From positions 558,001 to 622,000 of the forward strand of contig JAQQWL010000013.1 in assembly GCA_038363925.1 (NCBI GenBank): 64,000 nucleotides of DNA, in the 5' to 3' direction. Source of the DNA: Apiospora phragmitis. Lineage: Eukaryota; Ascomycota; Sordariomycetes; Amphisphaeriales; Apiosporaceae. Positions 1 through 8,509 of this stretch are shown piece after piece (position 1 is the stretch's first letter; every line of letters begins with the position of its first letter). The position numbers and the translations under genes are program-made. The notes beneath the pieces were generated by a model, which ran no database searches, had not been told where the DNA came from, and was given only the letters and a program-made list of their open reading frames with translations.

Positions 1-567
1 AAAGCCCCTGGTTCGGCGGCATCTTTGGGGCAGAAGGCCAAGGCCCAGTCCGTGTACGAACGGATCCGAGACTGCACTGGAATGACGTCGAGATTGGGAG
101 ACTTGAGCGTGTTGCCGTGATTTTGGATGGCTGACGGATTTGGAGGAAGCGGCACAAACCTTACACCTCATCAAAAAGCTCTGTACTGTACTAGGGGTCA
201 ACCATGGCCCCCACACATACTGATCCTGCACAACCGAGTGTGGTTGATGGATTGGATTGCAGCTATCCACGTCATGGAAGGGCAACGAATGGAATGATTC
301 AGGAGGATCTGGCTGGCTGTGCGATAATTCTTAGCAACCTGGAATAATCGCCTGTTGGCAGGTTCGATGATTAGATCAAGCCAACAGTTCAAGGCGATCA
401 TGATCATCAGATAGACCGTGATTGAATGCACGTCGGCAGCCAACGCCTCTTTCTTGCATTCATTCGCCCCAATCAGGTAAAGTCGGCGCGTCTCCAACTC
501 CCCATCAATAATTACACTGACCTCTCTCAATCAGAGCAAACCCTTGCTGTGCCGCATCTTGTTTCTC
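1..567. other. Left-edge intergenic sequence
   Basis: I see no supported gene. A 110-codon minus-strand open frame at 198-530 has no recognisable domain and no splice or promoter context. The stretch probably holds the upstream region of the small secreted protein gene at 658. Confidence 0.5.
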
Positions 568-575
568 TATTTAAA
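568..575 (+). promoter_or_regulatory. TATA-like box (TATTTAAA) of the small secreted protein gene
   Basis: TATTTAAA lies about 83 bases upstream of the ATG at 658, a normal spacing for a fungal TATA element with a short leader. This rests on motif and position only. Confidence 0.4.
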
Positions 576-657
576 CAACACTTGCTCCTCATTTGGCACA
601 ATAGTGTTTCCCAAGCTAGAAGCATCTCTCGCAACTGGAAGACTCCACACTTCAGTC

Positions 658-954
658 ATGTACACCATCGCCCAGCTCCTCGTTGCCGTGCTGGCCGTGA
701 CGCCGGCATTGGCCCTACCTACGATCTTCCCAGATGACCTCAGCCCAGTTGACTTCAGCAATTTCCCGGAGGTACGTTTAGTAACGGCAGCCCGCCTCTG
801 AAACCAGAGGAAAGGCATTTGGAAGTCACTAACAGCGGCCGTCTAGCTCGAAGTTGCTGCCAGGGGCACATGCAGTACCAACAGTGACTGCCCGGGTGGC
901 GCGTGTATCTGCCGAGGAGGTTGCCACTGCATCTCAGGCCCCCCAAGAGCCTGA
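658..954 (+). CDS. Small secreted six-cysteine (knottin-like) protein, 73 aa
   Basis: Two exons, 658-771 and 847-954, flank a 75-base intron (GTACGT donor, CACTAAC branch site, CTAG acceptor). The product starts with a clear signal peptide (MYTIAQLLVAVLAVTPALA), cut around residues 19-20. A Pro/Asp/Phe-rich linker of about 25 residues follows, then a compact domain with all six cysteines, spaced C-x5-C-x4-C-x1-C-x3-C-x1-C. The linker could be a propeptide, since a lone Arg directly precedes the Cys domain. The C-x5-C...C-x-C spacing recalls squash-inhibitor or EGF-like knottins, but the family match is not exact. Such peptides in plant- or insect-associated fungi are often effectors or inhibitors; that role is inference. 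The gene is intact, single-copy here and convergent with the cupin gene. It would be missed by ORF callers because the intron falls between signal peptide and Cys domain. Confidence 0.75.
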
Positions 955-1255
955 GACCGCGAAAGAGCTCATCCGTATCCATCCTAGATCGATTGATGGC
1001 AATAAGATGGGGGGAACCATGCGTACAAAACGAGTCGCTGTTCATCGCCAACATGGGACGCGCAAGGGCCATCCAGCTTGGGCATCGGCTATTATTCAAC
1101 CCATAAGCACATAATCACCTAATGCAGACTTGAAATACGAATCTTTTGCCTCAAACACTAATTAATATTTACAGATGTCGTGTGGTTTGTTTTAATAGGC
1201 ATAATAGCACCTTTGCTCCGCGTACATCTTCATAAGCTAGATCTGAAATTTAGCT

Positions 1256-1783
1256 TCAAGAGGATCCTGACTTTGGCCCCTTGAACAACGTCTCCTCGAG
1301 CACCGTTCCATCCTCCAGCTTGACCTTATCCGCGCCCACCATAACAAAGGAGATCCGGCACGGCTCGTCAGTGCGGTTGATCCACTGGTGATTCGCGCCG
1401 CCCTGGATGATGAACTCGCCCGCCTTGACGACCTTCTCCTCGCCCCCGTCGAGCGCCAGCACGATCTCGCCGGACATGACGACGCAGTAGTCCATGCTCT
1501 GCGTGCGGTGCATAGGAACTGTGTAGCGCGGGGGCAGGTTGGTGACACAGAACAAGGTACCGCCCGGTGGGCAGCGCGGCAACTTCGGGGGTGTCGCAGC
1601 AGCGGTAGTTAAGTCGCCATTGTTGGATACGGGCACAGTGTCCCGCGTGTCAAAGGTGGCAAAGGAGCTCACGCTCGGGCCGAAGGGATAGAAGGTCTCG
1701 ACCGCTTCGTCGGTGCGGAAGATGGACGTGCCGTCCGCGGCGTGGCCCGTAATGACGAGGCGAGGGTTGGTGGGTTGAGTCAT
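1256..1783 (-). CDS. Cupin-domain protein, 175 aa
   Basis: This is a single-exon cupin-fold protein. The start is taken at the ATG at 1783 (MTQPTNPRLVITGH); the frame is open about 30 codons further upstream but that part looks like leader. Cupin motif 1 is degenerate: the usual HxH is HRT (in VPMHRTQSMDYCVV) and the usual Glu is Asp. Motif 2 (KAGEFIIQGGANHQWINR) keeps the G-x5-G-x-x-x-H-x3-N pattern. The metal site is therefore at best partial, so the protein may be a small-molecule binder or isomerase-type cupin rather than a classic dioxygenase. Similar short fungal cupins occur as stand-alone genes and in secondary-metabolite clusters; no other cluster gene is adjacent here. The 301 bases between it and the secreted-peptide gene hold only the two convergent 3' ends. 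Confidence 0.8.
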   Translation of the reverse strand: MTQPTNPRLVITGHAADGTSIFRTDEAVETFYPFGPSVSSFATFDTRDTVPVSNNGDLTTAAATPPKLPRCPPGGTLFCVTNLPPRYTVPMHRTQSMDYCVVMSGEIVLALDGGEEKVVKAGEFIIQGGANHQWINRTDEPCRISFVMVGADKVKLEDGTVLEETLFKGPKSGSS

Positions 1784-2031
1784 GGCTGTTGTTGTAGGTG
1801 ATCGTAATCTAGAATTCGGGACTGACGAGGCTTTTTGGTGATATTGGCTGAACAGCTGCGACGACGCCTTGGTCAAGTGCTACTGTTGTGGTTGTTCTTT
1901 TCGTTATTGCAGTTCTTTGTGGAATGTGTTGGTAAGAAGTTTGCAGACTCAAGAGGAGATTAGTTGGGATGTCTGTTTCTAAGATGATGGTAATGGAAAA
2001 ATATCATGTTTTCGACCTGCAATCCGACCCC

Positions 2032-2037
2032 TTTATA
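2032..2037 (-). promoter_or_regulatory. TATA box of the cupin gene
   Basis: Read on the minus strand, the sequence is GCGTATAAAGGGG, about 250 bases upstream of the cupin ATG at 1783. This spacing is plausible for a leader of about 200 bases. Motif evidence only. Confidence 0.4.
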
Positions 2038-2891
2038 CGCAGTGATGTGATGCCGCTGGCAAACCTACATTCCCTATCGCTTACGCCTCTATATGTGAAT
2101 CCTCGCGCAGCTAACTGCATTAGGAAAGTTGGACGATGCTGGGGCCTGGATCCTTCTCGCGCAAAATGTCGTATGATTGGTTGATTAATTACTATAGTTA
2201 GTCGCCCCACACTGTAAGTTGACTAAACGGTAAGATATTACGGGGTGGGATAACCACTAATAAGCGATACGCTTACACTACCGTGATTTGCGGCGTTGGG
2301 ATAGCTATCAATGGGATAGATAACAACGGGATAGTCGAGTGGCGGGGTGGCTGACTGGCAAATTATGGAAGTAACTACCTGCGCAGTGGTATACTCCAGG
2401 TCAAGCCAGATGGAATCGCCAGTGGTGATGGCAGTTGCCGAAGACGTTCTTTCTAACGACCACTTGCTTGAGGTGACTCAATACATGTAGCAAATAGGAA
2501 GCAACAATCTAACATCCCACCCCCTATTATAGTAACCGCCAATATTTGAAATCCCCTTTAGGAAGGCACCGATCAGTAGCCGCTCACGTCTCTAATGGCC
2601 AGCCATCATTCAAGGATTGCAGCAAAATCAAGAGCGTCTCGCTCTGGCATTCCTGTTTCGCAACATTGATGGCACTTGAGCTCCAACTCTTCCGTCTTAC
2701 CTCTTGGTCCTATATCTCCCCTCTTACAACTCCATTTCGCTCTCCAGTCCCATCCCTTTATATGCTATATCCCACAGACTTACTCTCTACATACGTTTTG
2801 TTTCCTGCGTTCCACCCCGTCTCCGGCTTTTCCCATTTCGCTAGCACCTCTCACTTCGCTTCAGTCCCTTTGCTGATTTGCATTTCCGCCG
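2038..2891. other. Intergenic region with GGGATA-rich segment and pyrimidine-rich leader
   Basis: Positions 2215-2345 are A+T-rich with several GGGATA words; one 18-base word (2301-2318) recurs with one mismatch at 11442-11459. Positions 2640-2880 are C/T-rich, typical of a fungal promoter or leader, and probably serve the small gene starting at 2892. I see no credible coding sequence. Confidence 0.4.
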
Positions 2892-3326
2892 ATGAAGGGA
2901 AAGAGAAAGTTAAGGTACGTTGCCTTCATTGATCCATGAACATCATGAACACTCGCCAACTCACGTTACAGCCCCCGCAATGGGTCCGTACCCCCCACCG
3001 GCAGCCGAGCTCGTTCAAGGCAGGACCCCTCACCTGGTGCCGAGCCACAAAACAAGGCAACCTCATTGGATAATATTTTTCTCGCCTGCACTGCTAACCC
3101 ATGCTTCCAGAGAAGAGCAGTCAAGCAGACGCAGCTGAACTTCCCCATCGTTCGCAAAGATAGCGAACACGCCGAAGACGGCAAGAGCGAGTCCAATTAT
3201 GCGCCATCTTCATCCTTGGCCCCAACCCCTCCCTTGACGCAGGCCTCTGGCTCACATCCTTCTCATGGCGGCTACGCTTCTAGTCACCCTCGCCCAGCAC
3301 CTGGTATAGGACACATGGAGTTGTAG
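2892..3326 (+). CDS. Small basic hypothetical protein with QTQLNF motif, about 125 aa
   Basis: I propose two exons, 2892-2914 and 2972-3326, around a 57-base intron (GTACGT donor, CGTTACAG acceptor). The splice joins a very short first exon (MKGKRKL) to an open frame that runs without interruption to the stop at 3324-3326. A C/T-rich leader precedes the ATG. The product is basic at the N-terminus, has KQTQLNFP in the middle, and is Ser/Pro/Gly-rich at the C-terminus. QTQLNF resembles a degenerate PCNA-interacting (PIP) box, as in small fungal proteins starting MKRK...QTTLxF; this is inference. I do not recognise the family. A further intron at the 3' end cannot be excluded. Confidence 0.4.
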
Positions 3327-4380
3327 AAAGTGCAAGAGGGAGCAGAGCTTGGTGATCTTTGAACTTTGCGCGTTGCGCTGGTAGCCCTGGTGTGTCTCAC
3401 GTTAGCTTTGCAGCCCGTGATGATAGATGATAGAGTGGAGAGTGGAAGAGGGAGCGGGCCTTGGTGATCTATGTCGTTGCACGGTGGCTTCCCCGACGAT
3501 ACCTAGCCTGATATAGTTGAGCGGATGATGTGTAACGGCGCAGCCTTATCTCTGCCAATATTCGTGTGATATCTTGTTTGGAAGTCGATGGTTGATATGC
3601 GGAAACAATACAAGACAAGACTTATATTTTGTTTCCAAAATGAGGTTGACAAGACTTTCCTTCCAAAGTAAGATTAAAGAGGTTTAATCTACAGCCTCCA
3701 GTGTTAGGATGATGTAGAATATTAGGTGCTTAATATTAGGCAGACATTGTTTGCATCTAGTATACTGGGGACAATTACCTTCAGGATCCTTCCCATAATC
3801 AAATCCGGCGGATGTTGCAAACGTGAATTGGAGATGTTCTCTGTCTCATCTTGAACTTGACCTCTGCTGGCGATGGTTTCCGCCTTGGACCTCATCTGCC
3901 AGACCGCAAGTAAGTTTTCCTGACCTCGTTTAATGCGGTGGCACCATTAGGCAACTATATCCCTAATTCAACATCGTGCAACATATCAGAGATCCTGCCC
4001 CAGCATCACAAGTTTCTTCTCGCTCCGTTGGGAGCATCAAGCCCACCACAAGTAACAATCCCAATCTTTGCCGTGTAGATCACCCACGCTACACGCAGCA
4101 TCACTTTGGAGGGCAGCGCCTAGGCTTTAACGAATCCACCACCCGAGCCCCGGTCCCGCCTCAATTATCTGCCTCTCCTAAAAATAAACAGTCTAATATC
4201 ATCTCTTACGAGGGCTACCTACCATCACCACCACGTTATATGTTATCAGAGTCTCTACTCATCTAACTACACACTTTCATTATCGCCGGCGAGGTTTACC
4301 TTGTTATACCGTATCCCCGCACGCAGACACATCCTTTCGTCCAAAACACATCACCCGCGACGTCAATCCTCACCCCAGCA
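3327..4380. other. Intergenic region, no gene seen
   Basis: A+T-richer stretches at 3560-3800 and a C/T-rich part at 4150-4340 are visible. A 96-codon plus-strand frame at 3976-4266 has no recognisable content. The region most likely contains the promoter of the SNF2-type locus that follows. Confidence 0.4.
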
Positions 4381-4776
4381 CCATATTCGCCCGCGACAAA
4401 CGCGTCAAGCTGAGCGCCCCCGGGAGAGGCAGGTGAGTATCGCTAGTAAATTCCTATTTTCTTATAAAGCCTACTGACTTTCGCTCGCCAGGTTCGTCAT
4501 CGGGAAGAGAGGCTGCGGCAGCTCCGGGTGCCATCATTAGGGGTAAGCCAACAATTTACCGCCCTCGTTTTGCATCTACCATCCGAAAGAAAGAAAACAC
4601 ACGCTGACTAAAAATTTACAGATCCACGTGCCACCATCCACAGTGACGAACCCCAAAAGTCTATGATCACATGCGCCCACGCGCCGGGCGAGCCTGGTAC
4701 GCGACCGGCCAATGGAGGCATGTGACCGGCCATCGTGGGATTCATGAAAGAGGGCAAGGAGTTTGAAGCGATCTAG
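4381..4776 (+). other. Possible 5' exons of the SNF2-type locus
   Basis: Two convincing intron signatures sit here. One runs from GTGAGT at about 4434 to CGCCAG near 4492, with a CTGAC branch. The other runs from GTAAGC at about 4552 to TTTACAG near 4620, also with CTGAC. The segment after the second acceptor reads as plausible coding sequence (about 30 codons, DPRATIHSDEP...) and then meets an in-frame TGA. The phases of the three exon pieces do not all agree, and an in-frame TAG at 4774 separates them from the SNF2 frame. Either the 5' part is broken by indels or the exon borders differ from those I see. Confidence 0.3.
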
Positions 4777-6183
4777 GTTCGCCGCAGCAGTTCGCCAAGA
4801 AGCAACCTGATTGGCCTCGTGGAACACACCCAAGTGTTTCTGGACATGCTAGCTGGAGCTGACGGGAGGCCTATCATCTGCACCGTCCCCTCTCGTGCCC
4901 AGGGCCCTGGTGACCTGGAGCCCGTATCGGAATACGGCGTACCGCGAGTGTTCCCTGAACCATTTCGATTCTCTACACCGAGCAACCTTCCGATAGACCT
5001 GGAGGTTGTGAACCCGGCAAACCGAGTTACTGGCCCAGAGGGCAAGACCATGTGGCGAGCTCGATTTCAACATGGCGGCACCACCCGATATCACAACATC
5101 GTTACCGGCGGACAGCGCCTGGCGAGGCCTTCTGTGGCCAAAGGTGGCCTGCTAGCCGACGAAATAGGACTGGGAAAGACCTTGACAGCACTTTCGTTGA
5201 TCGCCAGCGACAAGGGCCCGGGCAGGAGGACCCTCATCCTCGCGCCCCCCTCCGTCATGCAAGAGTGGCAGAACCAAATTGGTCTACACATAGCCAAGGT
5301 GCACGCCACGGGCGAACCCATTCTGCGCTTCGCAATCTATTATGGCCCCAATCGCACCCAGGAGCGCGGAGACTTGCAAAACTTCGACATTGTTCTCTCC
5401 ACGTACCACACCTTGAGCAAAGAATGGCAAGACTCGCAGCGGGCGGAGGGCAATCCCAAACCCCCCCCCCTCTTGCACGACATGCGTTGGCGACGCCTGA
5501 TTCTGGATGAGGCCAACCTGATCAAGAACTACAAAACTAAACTGTATCAGGCGGTCGACGCGTTGGCGCCCAAGGCCGACCGCCGGTGGCTGTTGACGGC
5601 GACGCCGTTGAATAACGGACCGGACAACCTCGCTGCCATCTTCGGAATCCTGCGCACGTCGCGCTTCGACACGGCCGAGAAGTTCATCCAACAAATTAAT
5701 AACCCCGTCCGCCAGAACATCAAGGACGCCGAGAAACGCGTCCCTCAAATCATTAGCTGCCACACTTTGCGACGCACCAAGGAGGGCGTAAGCATTAATA
5801 CCAAGCCCAAAACCTTACACAATATCCAAGTCGAGCTGGCTCCGGAGGACGTACCCGACTATAGAAGATTGGAGTCGAAGCTGTACCAGTTCGTGCGCGA
5901 GGTGGAGACGACCCTTCCCTTCATCCAGAAGTTATCGGTGCTGCGGTACATGTTAGCCGTTGGTTTCAAGAACTATACACGTCAGGAAGGGAACAGCGCC
6001 GACGATGTCGTGTTGGCTCGCGACGCGCTGTGCGGGCTTGGTATCGAGCTGCACCCTGTTGAACTGCCGGCGGCCGATCATATTCTCGCCCAAGCAACCG
6101 ACAATGATGGCATGCTGAGCTGCCTGGCGTGTGCAAAGCAGCAGCCCTTCAAGCAACGCTATGTTCGTCTCGATGCCGCTTAA
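4777..6183 (+). CDS. SNF2-family ATPase N-terminal lobe (locus disrupted, no C-terminal helicase lobe)
   Basis: The frame is open from 4777 and encodes an SNF2_N-type DEAD-like lobe. Walker A is GGLLADEIGLGKTLTALSL; motif Ia region is TLILAPPSVMQEW; motif II is LILDEANLIKN, where the usual DEAH is DEAN; motif III is WLLTATPLNN. Chromatin remodellers and Rad5/Rad16/Uls1-type translocases need a second lobe (HELICc) after this one. Here the frame ends at TAA (6181-6183) after a CLAC pair, and the sequence continues in another frame as a copy of the finger protein described below. No ATG start is visible, so the 5' end lies in upstream exons or is lost. The DEAN variant and missing lobe suggest that this copy is not an active translocase. 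The rest of the lobe is well preserved, so the decay or rearrangement is recent, or the locus has a non-enzymatic role. Confidence 0.7.
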   Translation, partial: VRRSSSPRSNLIGLVEHTQVFLDMLAGADGRPIICTVPSRAQGPGDLEPVSEYGVPRVFPEPFRFSTPSNLPIDLEVVNPANRVTGPEGKTMWRARFQHGGTTRYHNIVTGGQRLARPSVAKGGLLADEIGLGKTLTALSLIASDKGPGRRTLILAPPSVMQEWQNQIGLHIAKVHATGEPILRFAIYYGPNRTQERGDLQNFDIVLSTYHTLSKEWQDSQRAEGNPKPPPLLHDMRWRRLILDEANLIKNYKTKLYQAVDALAPKADRRWLLTATPLNNGPDNLAAIFGILRTSRFDTAEKFIQQINNPVRQNIKDAEKRVPQIISCHTLRRTKEGVSINTKPKTLHNIQVELAPEDVPDYRRLESKLYQFVREVETTLPFIQKLSVLRYMLAVGFKNYTRQEGNSADDVVLARDALCGLGIELHPVELPAADHILAQATDNDGMLSCLACAKQQPFKQRYVRLDAA

Positions 6184-7680
6184 AATGCAGGAGATCCTTG
6201 GGAGGGAACAACTGAACCCCGTCGACCTCTTGGGTCTGCCCCCTATACCCATGATTACCGGTCACTGGTTCAACTACGTCGATGTCCTTGCTGTTATGCC
6301 TGATGGGGCGTCATCCTTACGACAAGTGCCTCATCCCTTCACTAAGAAAACCTTCATTTCCCGGCAGACCTACACGCGCGAGCATGGCCCATCAGACGCA
6401 AAAGAGGCTTCGCTTTATGCCGGCTCCAGTGTCAATTCAGCCGGCGGCCCAATCCGCGTCGTCGACCATCTCATGTCGGTATACAAATTTCATGGCGACG
6501 ATGGCCCATTGCACTACCAATTTGCTCGACGCCCCGGCCGAGTTATGAATTTCCATTTGGTAAACATTGTCGACAATATATCCCTCCCAGACCCAGACTC
6601 GACAGTGGTGCCTGACGGGTTCTTCGAGCAAGTCAGGTTCGTACGTGTAATCGAGGGCATCTTAGTCCTTTATCTCGGGGTATGCCTCGATTCGCCCAAT
6701 CTTAACCACAACCCTCAGCATATTATTGGGTACCAGCGCGAGCTGAGGCAGGGCTTGGCATTGCCCAATTTCAGTACCCAAGGTCTTAACAGGGCATGGG
6801 CCAATATACCAAGGGCTCGATGGCCTAACAAGATGGCGCCTCAGGTGTATATGCTGCCGCCTACATGTCAACGTCGGAGCCTACCGCTCAAAGAAGGACT
6901 CAAAGATTCTGTGCTACGCATGCTACCGATACTCGCAAAGGAAATGCGAACCACCCGATCCATCTGAAATGCGGCGCCGAAAAGGATTGGTTCTCCTGAA
7001 TCATGAAGCTCGTCTATTGGTCGCGCCAGAGAGCAGGCGATGCTTGGACTGTTCGTCTGACAATTCGGATAGATGGTTCTACACCGACGCCTTCCTCGAC
7101 GAAGACAAGATGATATGCCGTCGATGTCATGACTCCTTCACGGGTCCTATTGTGTACCCCCGTTACGTGAAGTTCGAGTTTCCCAATGTTGCAACACCGC
7201 CTTGCATGTCCTGTGGCTCTACCGGCTACCGCAACTGGCATCAAAGCAGCTCTGGCGAGCCCAACGATCGACTGCTGTGCTACGAGTGCTACTGTTTTGA
7301 GCAGTCAATGCGATATCCACACAACGATCACCCCAAACTGCCTTTCCGCAGCGCCACGTCCTAGGGCGTGCACCTACTGATCGAGAATGGCGGAATTTCC
7401 AGAAAGAAAAGGATGGAAAAGCCACACCTCGCCAAGAGACGTTGGTTATCCGCCGGGTATTGCGGAAGGGGAATCAGGCCTGTGAGCTTTGCAGCATGAG
7501 AGGGTTGATTAATTAGAGCAATGTTGAAGGCCTGGATAGCAAGGTCCACGACGTGTGTCCATACTGCCGTCGCGAATGTCGGGACTCGTCCGCCGACCCA
7601 GGCACGCGGCACATACAACTACGCAAACGCTACTCTTGGCAAACAAACCAATTTAGAGCGCTGCACAAGTCGAGTCGCTT
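6131..7680 (+). pseudogene. Broken paralogue of the multi-finger protein, fused behind the SNF2 lobe
   Basis: This region matches the minus-strand protein at 8510-11174 block by block. From about 6165, VSMPLKMQEILG matches KSMPRKTQQVLG and NPVDLLGLPPIP matches RPIDLLDLPTIP; LRQGLALPNFS matches LRRGLPLPDFS. The CxxC fingers follow: 6866-6923 (first pair incomplete, CYAC second), 7041-7127 (CLDC/CRRC), 7203-7289 (CMSC/CYEC) and 7481-7567 (CELC/CPYC). The reading frame changes near 6165, 6875 and 7360, and an in-frame TAG at 7514-7516 interrupts the fourth finger while homology continues beyond it. The paralogue's N-terminal 150-200 residues are absent; SNF2 sequence sits in their place. A nonsense codon plus several shifts favours real decay, although some shifts could be sequencing error. 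Confidence 0.65.
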
Positions 7681-8509
7681 AAATATGGATGAGCAGTGAG
7701 GGCGCAGCGATCACTTCCGGATTAGGGGACGTGGAACTCGTACGAGATGCCTCGTATTATACGTATAACTAGAGCAGATAATAGCAAGAACGCTTCATAC
7801 CTCAGTGCTCAAGTAGTATTCCTGAGTCTATAGCGGCTAGCATCAAAGCACTAGCAAAATCCTATGTCGAGGACCGAGCCATAACACCCACGACACGCAG
7901 TAGTAGTAGCAGCAGCAGCAGCAGTAGGTATTGTAGTTGTATTGATTAACGTCGGGGGAGCCGCCACGGGGTGAACGACTCCTAGCCTCTAAGGGGGCAT
8001 CTGGACGGGCTGAGCTCAAACTATACTAACTACTGACCCCCTGCACTTCCGATCCAGTAACCATGCTAATACAATACAGTTCCACCCAACAGATTAGCAA
8101 TATTCTTTCCATGTTTAAGCCGGCAATCTCCCTCGTCCCGGCGAGGGTAGCATTCCTTCCAGTTCCGAAACTTTGTATGCGTTGATCTTAGCCATGAGGC
8201 TATGTGTGTTGTGTTTACAATACCTTCCACAGTGTCCGGGTTAGCTACATACAAGCACTTTCCCTGCCGTTGCAGCTCATCCTTGTCCCACCAAGAGGTT
8301 ATGGAGGCAGATGAAGCAGAGGCCAGCTACCCCAGCCTTAGCGATGAACTTGGGGCACCGAGCTAGCTCTGAGGTCGGCTTGGTGCTGCCGAATCACGAT
8401 ACGCAGTAGGGAGCACACACGGAGGATTGCAGCGGGATCATATGTTCAGAACTAACAAGTACAGAGTCTGTAGTAGCGGACATGTCTTTACCTCCCCGAT
8501 AATATAATT
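7681..8509. other. Spacer between the two convergent finger loci
   Basis: No gene is seen. The stretch holds the 3' ends of two tail-to-tail paralogous loci and a short trinucleotide repeat at 7899-7927. Confidence 0.5.
7899..7927. repeat. AGT/AGC trinucleotide repeat
   Basis: A run of AGT units is followed by AGC units and ends AGTAG, about nine triplets in all. It lies in non-coding sequence between the convergent finger loci. Confidence 0.7.

Noticed and set aside
198..530. 110-codon minus-strand open frame at the left edge
   Set aside because: No recognisable similarity, promoter or intron signals.
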